From Paraburkholderia dioscoreae (GTDB lineage: Bacteria > Pseudomonadota > Gammaproteobacteria > Burkholderiales > Burkholderiaceae), in the NCBI RefSeq assembly GCF_902459535.1, contig NZ_LR699554.1:1922001-1986000 (forward strand): DNA of 64,000 bases, written 5' to 3'. The notes under the pieces are model-generated. The model did no database searches and was not told the DNA's origin. It saw nothing but the letters and a program-made list of their open reading frames with translations. The position numbers and the translations under genes were made by a program. Positions 15,858-25,391 of this stretch are shown one piece after another (the stretch's first letter is position 1; each line of letters starts with the position of its first letter).

Positions 15858-18800
15858 TCAATTATCCCGCTTCGTGCCGGGATGCATACCGGTCGAACTG
15901 TTAGTCACCGGACGCGAACCGGACAGCGCCCGTTCGCCTTGTCCCTCCGGCACGGCCTCTCCCTTCTTCTTACCGGCGCGCCGCTCGTTCGCCGATTCGA
16001 GCAGGAAGAAGAACATCGGAATGAAGAAGACAGCGACGCCGGTCGCCCCCAACATGCCGCCGATCACCCCGGTGCCGATAGAATGCCGGCTGTTCTGCGA
16101 CGCGCCGGTCGCGATGGCCAGCGGAACGCAGCCGAGAATGAAGGCGAACGACGTCATGACGATTGGCCGCAACCGGTCTCGGGCGGCGGTCACCGCGGCG
16201 TCGAACGGGGATGCGCCTTGTGCGCGATTCAGCACCGCAAACTCGAAAATGAGAATCGCATTTTTCGCCGCGAGTGCGACCAGCATGGTGAGACCGATCT
16301 GAAAATAGACGTCGTTGTTCAGGCCTCTCAACAGGATGGCCAGCAAAGCACCGAACAGCGCGAACGGCACGGCCATCAGAACGCCGACAGGCAGGCTCCA
16401 GCGTTCGTATTGCGCGGCGAGAATCAGGAACACCATCACCAGACCGAACACGAAAACGAGGCCTGACGTGCCACCTGACTGGCGGGCTTCGTACGCTTCT
16501 CCGCTCCACCCCGCGCCGTATCCTGCGGGCATGGTTCGCGCCAGTTCCTCCAGCACGGCGATCACTTCGCCCGAACTGTGGCCCGGCGCAGCATTGGCGG
16601 TAATCAGCACGGCCGGGAAGTCGTTGAAGCGCGTCATCAGGGACGGGCCGGTTACGTACTGATACGTCACGATCGATTTGAGCGGCACCATCGTGCCCGT
16701 GGCGCTGCGCACGAATACCTGCTCGAGGTCCGTGGGCTTTAACCGGTATGACGGCTCCGCCTGAAGGATCACCTGCCACAGACGGCTCGACTGATTGAAC
16801 TGGGAGACGTACAGCGAACCGAACATGGTCTGCATCGTACTGTAGACCTCGTCTATCGGCACGCCGAGTGTGGCCGCCCTGTCGCGATCGACATCGACAC
16901 GCAACTGCTGTGAAGAAGCGTTGAAGGTCGACGTGACGGCCGCCAGCTCGGGCCGCGCCTTCGCCCTGGCGATAAAGTTCTGCACGACCTGAGCAAGCTG
17001 CGCCGTGGTGCCGTCGCCTTTGCTCTGAATCCACATCTCGGTGCCGCCCGTCGTGCCAAGCCCGGGGATCGACGGCGGGTTGACCGGTACGACAATGCCT
17101 TCCTTGATCCGTGACAGTGCGCGGTAGGCACCAAGCAGCAACGCATGCGCATTTTGCGTGCGAATGTTCGCCCACGAATACCGCTCGTCGAATCCCTTCA
17201 GTCCGACAAAGAACGTTGAAGCGTTGTTCATTGTCTGGTTGTCGAGCAGGCTGTAGCCGTCGACCACCGTTACGCTGCCTACGCCGGCCTGTTTCGCGAA
17301 GTAGTCGGTCACGCGCGACGACACCCGGCCGGTGCGATCGAGACTTGCCGAATCGGGCATGATGACCGCGCCAAGCAGGTAGCCCTGATCTTCAGGCGGC
17401 AGGAAGGCATGTGGAATGGACCGCATCATCGTGACTGCCAGCAGGACCATGCCGGCGAACAGCAGCAGCGCGATGCCAAACCGCCTGATCGTAAGCGTCA
17501 CGGCGCGGCCGTAGCCCGCCGTGACGCGCGCGAACGCGTTATCGAACCACTGGAAAAAACGATGCTTTGCATGCGCCTGCGGTTTCAGCAATACAGCCGC
17601 CAGCGCCGGCGACAATGTCAAGGCCACGATGCCCGATAGGACCACAGAAATCGCAATGGTGATGGCAAACTGTTTGTACATCTGCCCCGTAATGCCGCCC
17701 AGAAATGCAACCGGCACGAACACCGCGCACATGACCAGCACGATCGTGACGACCGGGCCCGACACTTCATCCATAGCCCGCTTGGCCGCCGCATTCGGCG
17801 AGAGGCCGAACTCACGCATGTTGCGCTCGACGTTCTCGATCACGACGATCGCATCGTCCACCACGATGCCGATTGCCAGCACCATACCGAACATGGTCAG
17901 CATGTTGATCGAAAACCCAAGGGTGGCCATGCCCATGAACGTCCCCAGAATGGAGACCGGCACCGCCAGCACCGGAATCAGCGTCGCGCGCCAGCTCTGC
18001 AAGAACATGAATACGACAATCACCACCAGCAATACGGCTTCGAAAAACGTCTTCACCACGTCCGCAATGGAGGCGCGCGTGAAGTCGGTGGTATCCATTG
18101 CGATGTTGTAATCGATCCCCTCCGGGAACGAGCGTTTCATGTCCGCCAGCGTTGCGCGCACCTGCATCGAGACATCCAGCGCGTTGGCGCCGGGCTGCTG
18201 GTAGATGGCGATCACCGTAGCGGGCTTGCCCTGGAATCGGCTGCGTATCGAATAATCTTTCTGTCCGAGCTCGGCACGGCCGACGTCTTTCAAGCGGACG
18301 ATCGCCGCGCCGTTGTTCGACGCACGAATAATGATGTTGTCGAATTCGGCGGGACTGGAAAGTCGCCCGCTCGTCGTCACGGCGAACGACTGTTCAACCG
18401 GCAAACCCGTTGGCGCCTGGCCGAGGCGCCCGACCGCGAACTGCTGGTTCTGGTTCGCCACCGCGTTCTGCACGTCGGTAGCCGTAATGCCGAGCTGCGC
18501 CATGCGGTCCGGGCGCAGCCAGATACGCATGGCGTAGTCCGGCGTGCCGAAGATGCTGGCCTGGTTCGCGCCCGGAATCCGTTTGAGCGCATCGAGCACG
18601 TACACGTTTGCGTAGTTGGCGACGTAGGTCGAATCGAACCGGTTATCGGGTGAGTACACCGCGACAACCATCATGAACGCCGACGACTTTTTCTGTACCT
18701 GCACGCCCTGCGACTGCACGGACTGCGGCAGTTGCGGCAATGCGAGGTTGACGCGGTTCTGAACGTCCACCTGGGCCAGATCCGGGTTGGTGCCGTTGCG

Positions 18801-19088
18801 GAAGAACACGTTGATCGTCAGACTGCCGGTCGACGAACTCGACGAGGTCATGTAGATCATGCTGTCCGCGCCGTTGACCTGCTGCTCGATGGGCGCCGCG
18901 ACGTTATTCGCCACCACGTCGGCGCTCGCGCCCGGGTAGCTGGCGGTGATCGTGATCTGCGGCGGCGTGATGTCCGGGTACTGGGCGACCGGCAACGCGA
19001 ACATGGCCAGCACGCCGCCCAGCGCGATGACGATGGAGATGACCGACGCGAAGATCGGCCTGTCGATACAGAAATGGGAGAGCTTCAT
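15858..19088 (-). CDS. RND multidrug efflux permease (HAE1 family, MexB/AcrB-like)
   Basis: This 1076-residue inner-membrane proton antiporter starts MKLSHFCIDRPIFASVISIVI. The proton-relay Asp pair is present in GIVVDDAIVVIENVERNM. HAE1 signatures are visible in IMTSFAFILGCVPLAIATGA and MLGATGVAVFFIPMFF near the C-terminus. Two halves each have six TM helices and a large periplasmic loop. It takes up hydrophobic drugs or solvents from the periplasm and passes them to the outer-membrane channel. It lies 24 bases after the adaptor gene and is followed immediately by the channel gene. Substrate range cannot be read from sequence, and no dedicated regulator gene adjoins the operon. Confidence 0.95.
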   Translation of the reverse strand: MKLSHFCIDRPIFASVISIVIALGGVLAMFALPVAQYPDITPPQITITASYPGASADVVANNVAAPIEQQVNGADSMIYMTSSSSSTGSLTINVFFRNGTNPDLAQVDVQNRVNLALPQLPQSVQSQGVQVQKKSSAFMMVVAVYSPDNRFDSTYVANYANVYVLDALKRIPGANQASIFGTPDYAMRIWLRPDRMAQLGITATDVQNAVANQNQQFAVGRLGQAPTGLPVEQSFAVTTSGRLSSPAEFDNIIIRASNNGAAIVRLKDVGRAELGQKDYSIRSRFQGKPATVIAIYQQPGANALDVSMQVRATLADMKRSFPEGIDYNIAMDTTDFTRASIADVVKTFFEAVLLVVIVVFMFLQSWRATLIPVLAVPVSILGTFMGMATLGFSINMLTMFGMVLAIGIVVDDAIVVIENVERNMREFGLSPNAAAKRAMDEVSGPVVTIVLVMCAVFVPVAFLGGITGQMYKQFAITIAISVVLSGIVALTLSPALAAVLLKPQAHAKHRFFQWFDNAFARVTAGYGRAVTLTIRRFGIALLLFAGMVLLAVTMMRSIPHAFLPPEDQGYLLGAVIMPDSASLDRTGRVSSRVTDYFAKQAGVGSVTVVDGYSLLDNQTMNNASTFFVGLKGFDERYSWANIRTQNAHALLLGAYRALSRIKEGIVVPVNPPSIPGLGTTGGTEMWIQSKGDGTTAQLAQVVQNFIARAKARPELAAVTSTFNASSQQLRVDVDRDRAATLGVPIDEVYSTMQTMFGSLYVSQFNQSSRLWQVILQAEPSYRLKPTDLEQVFVRSATGTMVPLKSIVTYQYVTGPSLMTRFNDFPAVLITANAAPGHSSGEVIAVLEELARTMPAGYGAGWSGEAYEARQSGGTSGLVFVFGLVMVFLILAAQYERWSLPVGVLMAVPFALFGALLAILLRGLNNDVYFQIGLTMLVALAAKNAILIFEFAVLNRAQGASPFDAAVTAARDRLRPIVMTSFAFILGCVPLAIATGASQNSRHSIGTGVIGGMLGATGVAVFFIPMFFFLLESANERRAGKKKGEAVPEGQGERALSGSRPVTNSSTGMHPGTKRDN

Positions 19089-19112
19089 CCGTTTGCCGCC
19101 TGGTGCGCAGAG

Positions 19113-20390
19113 TTAATGCGCGGAGTTTTGTTCGGATTCCGTTTGCGCAACGGGGGGCGCGACGGGCGGCACGACGGGCACCGTGAGTTTTGCGCGATGC
19201 TCCGCGGAAGAACCGTTCCCCGTTATGCTGATCGTCGCGTTGGGCGACAGCCTCACCGCCCCGTCCACAACGACTCTTTCGCCGGCGCGCAAGCCGTCGT
19301 TGATGAAGCAGTCATCGCCCTGCCATTCGCCCATCTCGACAAACCGTTGGCGGGGCTTGTTATCTTTGTCGACGGTCCACACGAAATGGCTTTTTGCGCC
19401 CTGCTGCACGGCTCGCTGGGGAAGCAGAACGGCATTCGGCCGCACGGCGCCGGACACCCTCGCGCGTACGAACTGCCCAGGACGCAACGTGCCTTTTTCA
19501 TTGGCAAAGACGGCTCGTACGAGGAAGGTGCCGGTTTCCGCGCTGAATACCGGATTGGCGAAATCGATATGTCCACGCGCGGGGAACGTCGAACCGTCGG
19601 CCAGCAGCAGCGTGATTTCGAACTGGTTGTTTGCCGGAAAGCGCAACTGGCCTTTTGCGATCTGATCGCGATACCGCAGCATCTCGTTCTCGGAGATGCT
19701 GAACTCGACCCACATAGGATCCATCTGGTAGACATACGTCAACAGGCCGGACTGAGCCGGCGTGACATAGCTGCCTTCCTGCTGCCTTGCATAACTCGAC
19801 AAGCCGGCGAGCGGCGACTTGATCGTGGTGTAGCCGAGGTTCAGCTGCGCAGCCTGGACCTGACCTTTTGCAGCGATGACAGCGGCTTCGGCCTCGCGCT
19901 CGCTGCCGGTTGCATCGTCGAGATCTTTCTTGCTCAATGCGTTCTGCGCGGTGAGCGGCACGACGCGCGCGAGATTGGCTTTTGCGACGCCGAGCCGTGC
20001 CTGCTGCTGGGCCAGCGCGCCCTGCGCCGATTGCAACGCGGCCTGGAACGGCTTGGGGTCCATCAGAAAAAGCGTCTGCCCCTGACGAACCATCTGGCCC
20101 TCCGTGTACGTCCGCTTGTCCAGAAAGCCGTCTACCCGCGCGCGAATTTCCACGGCGCGCGAGCTTTGAGTCTGGGCGACAAACTCGAAGTCCACGGGCG
20201 TATCGCGCGGCGTCACGGTCATGACGGTGACGTCGACCGGCTGGGACGATTCGGGAGCGGCGGGTTTGCCGCATGCGGTCAGTAAAGCAAGCAGACTCAA
20301 TACGAGCGCCGGCCGTCTCCACACCTCGCCTGGCGGGCCCTTCGGTGCATTCAACGAGCGAATCAGGCATCCCAGCAGCAAAACAGGCAT
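19113..20390 (-). CDS. RND efflux periplasmic adaptor (membrane fusion protein)
   Basis: This adaptor has the barrel-sandwich/lipoyl motif (RAVEIRARVDGFLDKRTYTEGQMV), an alpha-helical hairpin (ALQSAQGALAQQQARLGVAKANL), a second lipoyl strand (LNLGYTTIKSPLAGL) and the C-terminal RPGQFVRARV block. The lipobox LLTAC places the modified cysteine at residue 40 from ATG 20390, long for a lipoprotein signal. An in-frame GTG at 20324 with AGGCGAG just before it would give an 18-residue signal (WRRPALVLSLLALLTAC) and may be the true start. It is the first gene of the efflux operon and links the pump to the outer-membrane channel. Confidence 0.93.
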   Translation of the reverse strand: MPVLLLGCLIRSLNAPKGPPGEVWRRPALVLSLLALLTACGKPAAPESSQPVDVTVMTVTPRDTPVDFEFVAQTQSSRAVEIRARVDGFLDKRTYTEGQMVRQGQTLFLMDPKPFQAALQSAQGALAQQQARLGVAKANLARVVPLTAQNALSKKDLDDATGSEREAEAAVIAAKGQVQAAQLNLGYTTIKSPLAGLSSYARQQEGSYVTPAQSGLLTYVYQMDPMWVEFSISENEMLRYRDQIAKGQLRFPANNQFEITLLLADGSTFPARGHIDFANPVFSAETGTFLVRAVFANEKGTLRPGQFVRARVSGAVRPNAVLLPQRAVQQGAKSHFVWTVDKDNKPRQRFVEMGEWQGDDCFINDGLRAGERVVVDGAVRLSPNATISITGNGSSAEHRAKLTVPVVPPVAPPVAQTESEQNSAH

Positions 20391-20452
20391 GAAGGTTCCG
20401 TGAAAAATGGTTCAACAGCCGGGCAATCCGCGCCAAAGCAATTGATTGCGCC

Positions 20453-20476
20453 CGGCCGCGCCGGAAGGCGCGGCCG
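20453..20476 (-). terminator. hairpin between porin gene and RND operon
   Basis: CGGCCGCGCC and GGCGCGGCCG form a perfect 10-bp stem with a GGAA loop, about 100 bases past the porin stop on the minus strand. No long U-tract follows. Its position suggests transcription termination or mRNA 3'-end protection for the porin. Confidence 0.55.
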
Positions 20477-20573
20477 TCAGTTGTTCGCGAATGAATTGCG
20501 CTGGCTGGAAACCGGCCAAACCCCTAAAGGATGGTCGGCCGCATCAGCCCGGCAAACGGCAACAGCAGTGACA

Positions 20574-21737
20574 TCAGAACCGGTGACGGATGCCCGTCGT
20601 CACGAGAAACTGGTTGCTCGCCGTGGACGGCGCGGAGGTGCCGTTGATTTGCACGGTATTCAGCCCGCGACCGTTGTTCGCGCCGAGCTGCGTGACCGCT
20701 TCCGCGTAAACGTCGGTACGCTTGGACAGCGAGTAGTCAGCCTGCAGACCGAACTGATTCCAGTGGGCCGCGCCGGTGTTCGTGTCGCTGGTGCCCGGCG
20801 TGGCGCGCAGTGCCTGCGTATAAGTGTAGGCCGCGCCCAAACCCAGTTCCGGCGTCAGGTTGTAGCGTGCATTGACCTCGTAGTTGTTGTAACGGACCGA
20901 GATGTCAGAGAACTTGTCCTGGAAGCGGCTCTGCGTAAAGACGGTGCCGAGAATGAACGGACCGAACGTGTAGCTTCCGCCGAGACCCCAGGTACGCTGA
21001 TTCTGAACACCGCTGACAGCGGATGCCGCGAAGGTGCCGCCGCTGATCGCGCCATTGCTCTGATTCAGGTCCATGCCCTGGTACTGGAGATAGGCCGCGC
21101 CCAGTTGCAAGCCACCGTTGCGGTAACCCGCGCCGATGCTGTACGCCCGGTTGTCGGCGAAGCCCGCATTGTTCGAGAAGCCGTACAGGCCGCTCATCGA
21201 GAAGCCGGCGTAGTTCGCGCTCTGGAACTTGACCGAGTTGTTGACGCTGATCGACGAGTTGGCGTTGTCGTTGTCGCCCGGATGCGCGAAGTACGTGCCG
21301 CCCCAGCTGCCGGCCGCTGTCAGCGGCGCGAGATAGTCGACCACGGAGTCGTACTGGCGGCCGAACGAAACCGTACCGTACTCATTGGACAGGCCGACAT
21401 ACGCCTGGCGGTTGAACAGCTTGTTGGACACAGCCTGGTTGCCGTTCGCAATGTTGAATCCGCTTTCCAGGTTGAAGACCGTTTTCAGCCCGCCACCCAG
21501 ATCTTCGACCCCGCGCAGGCCCCAGCGGCTCGGCTGGATGTTGCCGCCGGTCATGCCGAACATGGCCTTGCCACCCGTGACGCGCCCGTCGGACGTTACG
21601 GTGGAATCCTTGCTGACTTCATTGCTCACATAGGTCAGGCCCGCATCGACAATGCCGTATAGCGTGACGCTGCTCTGGGCGTGCGCCGCGCACGCAAAAG
21701 TGGCGGAGACGGCGGTCGCAGTAATGATTTTTTTCAT
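20574..21737 (-). CDS. Gram-negative porin (Burkholderia OpcP/Omp38-like)
   Basis: This 387-residue outer-membrane porin has signal peptide MKKIITATAVSATFACAAHA followed by QSSVTLYGIVDAGLTY, the classical start of Burkholderiales porins. Alternating beta strands run throughout (SRWGLRGVEDLGGGLKTVFNLESGF, VSFGRQYDSVVDYL) and the last residue is Phe (GIRHRF), the BAM recognition signal. It forms a trimeric diffusion channel. The ribosome site AAGG lies about 9 bases before ATG 21737. It is divergent from a LysR gene across an AT-rich spacer that is a likely control region for both. Confidence 0.95.
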   Translation of the reverse strand: MKKIITATAVSATFACAAHAQSSVTLYGIVDAGLTYVSNEVSKDSTVTSDGRVTGGKAMFGMTGGNIQPSRWGLRGVEDLGGGLKTVFNLESGFNIANGNQAVSNKLFNRQAYVGLSNEYGTVSFGRQYDSVVDYLAPLTAAGSWGGTYFAHPGDNDNANSSISVNNSVKFQSANYAGFSMSGLYGFSNNAGFADNRAYSIGAGYRNGGLQLGAAYLQYQGMDLNQSNGAISGGTFAASAVSGVQNQRTWGLGGSYTFGPFILGTVFTQSRFQDKFSDISVRYNNYEVNARYNLTPELGLGAAYTYTQALRATPGTSDTNTGAAHWNQFGLQADYSLSKRTDVYAEAVTQLGANNGRGLNTVQINGTSAPSTASNQFLVTTGIRHRF

Positions 21738-22206
21738 TTCGAATACCTTGGCGTTTTATCTTAAAACTCGGTTGCCGGCATGAGATTAAATCTGCCGCAA
21801 CCAGGATGCACCCATCTCCAATTTCATTGGAATACATATTGAAGACAGACTCTGCGTGCAATTTGCATTCTAGACGCCGGCCTCGAACGCAATCATGCAA
21901 AACAATGCAAAAGTATTTTTAACTTATATTTGAGATAATCTCGAAAACGACAGGCAAACCCGGCGTGGTGCCGGATGCGTATAATTCCCATCCATAATCG
22001 CGTCACGATCCGCCAGGCCTGACCGTTGCTCAAGCCCAACAAAATAAAACCCCGCCTTTTTTTGAGAAAGAAATACCGATACCGTAAATAAAAATTAAAT
22101 CATATTTAACCCACCTATATATCGTAGACAGGGAGACCATTGATTATCTGTTAAAAACTAATATCTCAATTTTCCCGCACATATCTGTTAAAGCGTTGGT
22201 GATATC
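21738..22206. promoter_or_regulatory. AT-rich spacer between porin and LysR gene, with 11-bp direct repeats
   Basis: This 469-base gap holds no convincing gene and is much richer in A and T than the rest of the window, especially from about 22040 to 22200. TATCTGTTAAA occurs twice in the same orientation, at 22145-22155 and 22182-22192, 37 bases apart and just before the LysR start codon. Divergent promoters for the porin and the regulator must lie here. The direct repeats are candidate regulator sites; nothing in the sequence proves which protein binds. Confidence 0.6.
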
Positions 22207-23142
22207 ATGAATCAGCTTCAGGCAATGCGAGTATTTATCAACATCGCAGATACCATGTCATTCGGACAGGCGGCAGCCAATCTCGGCATTTCGAATGCGA
22301 TGGCCACGCGCTACCTCGAGCAACTCGAAGCTCACCTGAACACAAGACTTGTCAATCGCAATACACGCAGCCTCTCCCTGACCGAAGAGGGGGAGATCTA
22401 CTCAAAGGGTTGCCGCAACGTACTCGACGAAATCGAGGAGATCGAAACCGTCACGATACGCGGCACGATCGAGCCGGCCGGCACGCTGAGAATCGCGGCC
22501 GGCGCATCGTTCTCACTGTCCAGCCTCACGCCGCTGCTGCAGGAATATCTGCGGCAGTATCCGAATGTCAGACTCTCGGTCACGCTGTTGCACCAGCACG
22601 TCGATTTCGTGAAAGAAGGCTTTGACGTCGGCATCGTGCTGCCCAAGCAGATCGGCGGCACTACGTTGATCAAACGCTCGCTGCTGAGTGTCCGTCCCAT
22701 TGCCGTCGCGTCGCCCAGTTACCTCGCCGTCAAAGGGGTTCCGTCGCGGCCGGCGGATCTGACCTCGCACACCTTTCTTGCCCTCACTGCCGCCTCGCAT
22801 GACGGCGACTGGATCTTCGCTGCGCCGGACCGGCGCGAGAAACGCGTGACGCTCGACGCCGCGCTGATGGTGAACAATGCGCTGATGCTGCGGCAAGCCG
22901 CGCTCGCGGGCATGGGGATCGCGGTGCTGCCTGAGAACCATGTGCTGAACGATTTGCGCAGCGGCACGCTCATGCAGGTTCTGACGGACTTCCGCATCAC
23001 CAATGCCGACAAGGAGTTGGCGCTGGTGTACGCGGATCGCCGCCACATTTCCGCGAAGACGCGGTCATTCGTCGACTTTTCGGTTGAATGGTTTCGCACC
23101 AACGCGGACCGTCTGACCTCCGCTGCGCCCGTTACCAGGTAG
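22207..23142 (+). CDS. LysR family transcriptional regulator (divergent to porin)
   Basis: This 311-residue protein has the LysR winged helix at residues 1-60 (MNQLQAMRVFINIADTMSFGQAAANLGISNAMATRYLEQLE is the helix-turn-helix, followed by LNTRLVNRNTRSLSLTEEG). A two-lobed periplasmic-binding-like effector domain follows from about residue 90. It belongs to the CrgA/DsdC-like branch common in Burkholderia. It probably acts at the spacer shared with the porin gene, which carries direct repeats just upstream of this start. The effector ligand is unknown. Confidence 0.92.
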   Translation: MNQLQAMRVFINIADTMSFGQAAANLGISNAMATRYLEQLEAHLNTRLVNRNTRSLSLTEEGEIYSKGCRNVLDEIEEIETVTIRGTIEPAGTLRIAAGASFSLSSLTPLLQEYLRQYPNVRLSVTLLHQHVDFVKEGFDVGIVLPKQIGGTTLIKRSLLSVRPIAVASPSYLAVKGVPSRPADLTSHTFLALTAASHDGDWIFAAPDRREKRVTLDAALMVNNALMLRQAALAGMGIAVLPENHVLNDLRSGTLMQVLTDFRITNADKELALVYADRRHISAKTRSFVDFSVEWFRTNADRLTSAAPVTR

Positions 23143-23375
23143 CCTGCGGCAAACAGATGCCGCGTCACGGTCCGCCCTCCTCGCATGCGGCGGCGTGGGC
23201 AGCTCAGTGGCGCGGCCCTGCCATGCGCTGCTTCTGTACCGAGCTTCTGTACCCAAAATGAGGACAGCGCCGCGCGCGCCCTCCTTCATACTTCGTTACC
23301 GATTCGCTCCGCCTGTGAAGAGCCAACCAGCCCCGGCGGGCAATCCACCCGGTATCGAAGATCCAGGAGACGCGC

Positions 23376-25121
23376 ATGAACCGCCCCTTCAAACCCTATC
23401 CGTTTTCGCCTCGCCGCCATGAGGGCGTGGTGCCACCGCTAGTCGACGGGCGCGACCCGCTCGGGCGGCCGGTGGCGATCGTCGGCGGCGGCCCGGTCGG
23501 CATGACGCTTGCGCTCGCGCTGGCTCGCCAGGGCGTGCGCTCGGTGTTGATCGAAGCCGACGACAGCGTATGCATCGGCAGCCGCGCCATCTGCATTTCG
23601 CGCCGCAGTCTGGAGATTTTCAAGCGCCTCGGCGTCGTGCAAGGCTTCCTGCAAAAGGGCTTGCCGTGGGCAGGCGGCCGCAGCTTCTACCGCGACGCCG
23701 AAGTGTTCCGCTTCGCCATGCATCACGACGACGAACAATCGCTGCCGCCGATGATCAACATCGCGCAATACCAGATCGAACAGTTGCTGCTGGACGAAGT
23801 GGAACGGCATGCCGAGCTGATCGAGATCCGCTGGCAGACCCGCGTGACCGGCATCGAACCGGATCAGGCGAAAGACGACCGCGCCGAGCTGGCCAGCACC
23901 TCCGGCGCAACGCTCACGCTGCGCACCGGCGACACCGCGTGGCAGATGCACGCCGACTGGGTCGTGGCCTGCGACGGCGGCCGCAGCACGATTCGCGAGG
24001 CGCTCGGCCTCAAGCTCACCGGCACCACGTACGAAGGCCGCTACGTGATCGTGGACATCGAACTGGACAGCAAGCGCGCCGCCGAGCGCCTCGCCTACTT
24101 CGATCCGCCCTCCAATCCCGGTTCGACGGTACTGGTGCACAAGCAGCCCGACAACGTCTGGCGCATCGACTACCAGCTTCGCGACGACGAAGACCCGGAA
24201 GCCGCCGTGAAGCCCGCGAACGTCCTGCCGCGCGTGCAGAGCGTGCTCGACTCGATGGGCGAAACCGGCGAATGGTCGCCGATCTGGATCACCGTCTACA
24301 AAGCCAACGCGCTGACGCTCGAACGCTACCGGCACGGCCCGGTGCTGTTCGCGGGCGACGCCGCGCATCTCGTGCCGATTTTCGGCGTGCGCGGCGCCAA
24401 TTCCGGTATCGACGACGCGGACAACCTCGGCTGGAAACTGGCTTGCGTGGTGAACGGCCTGGCTTCGCCGCGTCTGCTCGACACCTACAACGACGAGCGC
24501 GTGTTCGCGGCGCGCGAGAATCTGAGCTACGGCATGAAGAGCACGGAATTCATGGCGCCGCCTTCGTTCGCGTTCAATCTGATGCGCGAGGCCGTGCTCG
24601 GTCTCGCCGAGCGGCACGCCGCCGTGCGTCCGCTGATCAATCCGAGGCAGACGCATGCAATCGCTTATACGCAGTCGCCGCTCAACGAGGCCGCCGCCGA
24701 CGCGCCTGGCTCGTTCAGCCGAGGCCCGGCGCCCGGCAGCGTGCTGCCGGAATGCCGGCTCAAACGCATGGACGGCGGCGAGAGCGTGGATATCCATCTC
24801 ACCGATCTGCTCGAGCCTTGTTTCACGGCGCTGCGCTTCGGCGCGAGCAGCGATTCGACGCAAGAGCATGCATGGCAGGAGTTGCAACGCTCGCTGGCCG
24901 GGCAAGGGATTCCGTTCAAAGCCGTCACACTGGTCACGGATGAGACCGCGCATGCCACCAGCCCGACCCTGATCGACCACGCCGACAGCCTGCACGAGCG
25001 GTTCGACGCCACGCCCGGCACGGTCTATCTGATCCGGCCAGACGGCCACGTACTCGCCCGCTGGCGCAACGGCAGCGCGGCAGCCACGCAGCGCGCCATC
25101 AGCGCGGCGCTGACGATCTGA
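23376..25121 (+). CDS. FAD-dependent aromatic-ring-type monooxygenase (MhpA/PheA superfamily)
   Basis: This 581-residue class A flavin monooxygenase has the dinucleotide-binding motif in VAIVGGGPVGMTLALALARQ (residues about 28-47), a second motif in DWVVACDGGRSTIREALG, and the FAD ribityl motif GPVLFAGDAAHLVPIFGVRGAN. Residues from about 440 form a thioredoxin-like C-terminal domain as in phenol hydroxylase relatives. Such enzymes use NAD(P)H and O2 to hydroxylate phenolic or quinone-like substrates. A good ribosome site (AGGAGA) precedes ATG 23376. A DUF2783 gene follows 18 bases later. The substrate is not assignable; nearby aminotransferase and aldolase genes hint at aromatic metabolism but are on the other strand. 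Confidence 0.87.
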   Translation: MNRPFKPYPFSPRRHEGVVPPLVDGRDPLGRPVAIVGGGPVGMTLALALARQGVRSVLIEADDSVCIGSRAICISRRSLEIFKRLGVVQGFLQKGLPWAGGRSFYRDAEVFRFAMHHDDEQSLPPMINIAQYQIEQLLLDEVERHAELIEIRWQTRVTGIEPDQAKDDRAELASTSGATLTLRTGDTAWQMHADWVVACDGGRSTIREALGLKLTGTTYEGRYVIVDIELDSKRAAERLAYFDPPSNPGSTVLVHKQPDNVWRIDYQLRDDEDPEAAVKPANVLPRVQSVLDSMGETGEWSPIWITVYKANALTLERYRHGPVLFAGDAAHLVPIFGVRGANSGIDDADNLGWKLACVVNGLASPRLLDTYNDERVFAARENLSYGMKSTEFMAPPSFAFNLMREAVLGLAERHAAVRPLINPRQTHAIAYTQSPLNEAAADAPGSFSRGPAPGSVLPECRLKRMDGGESVDIHLTDLLEPCFTALRFGASSDSTQEHAWQELQRSLAGQGIPFKAVTLVTDETAHATSPTLIDHADSLHERFDATPGTVYLIRPDGHVLARWRNGSAAATQRAISAALTI

Positions 25122-25139
25122 TTCACGGAGACTCACATC

Positions 25140-25331
25140 ATGACGGACAGCGATCTCGATCTGGTCTACACGACCCTCTGCAAGACCCTCACGAACCAGG
25201 GCGAACCGCAGGCGCCGCTCTATCTGGCCCGCCTTGCGATGCTCTGCCTGACCGAACTCGACGACCCGCAGCGGGCCTTGTCGTTGATCGAAGCGGCGCG
25301 GCTGCCGGCTTCGACCGAGGTGACGGCATAA
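25140..25331 (+). CDS. DUF2783 small protein, partner of the flavin monooxygenase
   Basis: This 63-residue acidic, mostly helical protein (MTDSDLDLVYTTLCKTL...ALYLARLAMLCL-like core) matches the DUF2783 pattern: a short protein encoded directly downstream of FAD-dependent oxidoreductases. The gene is 18 bases after the monooxygenase stop with a ribosome site in GGAGACTCACATC, and is followed by a strong terminator, so the two form a two-gene operon. A role as accessory or small subunit is an inference; no function has been established. Confidence 0.82.
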   Translation: MTDSDLDLVYTTLCKTLTNQGEPQAPLYLARLAMLCLTELDDPQRALSLIEAARLPASTEVTA

Positions 25332-25345
25332 AGCGTAAAAAAACT

Positions 25346-25375
25346 GCCGCGCCTGGCATGGGCGCGGCGGCTTTT
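25346..25375. terminator. bidirectional terminator between convergent operons
   Basis: GCCGCGCC (25346-25353) and GGCGCGGC (25361-25368) form an 8-bp stem with a 7-base loop, flanked by A7 on the left and by TTTT on the right. It can terminate the DUF2783 operon on the plus strand and the ketopantoate-reductase-like operon on the minus strand, which gains a T7 tract. Confidence 0.85.
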
Positions 25376-25391
25376 CCTTCAGACACAGGCA

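Noticed and set aside
22040..22066. CCCCGCC followed by T7 in the porin/LysR spacer as a terminator
   Set aside because: There is no complementary stem before the T-run and no gene ends nearby.
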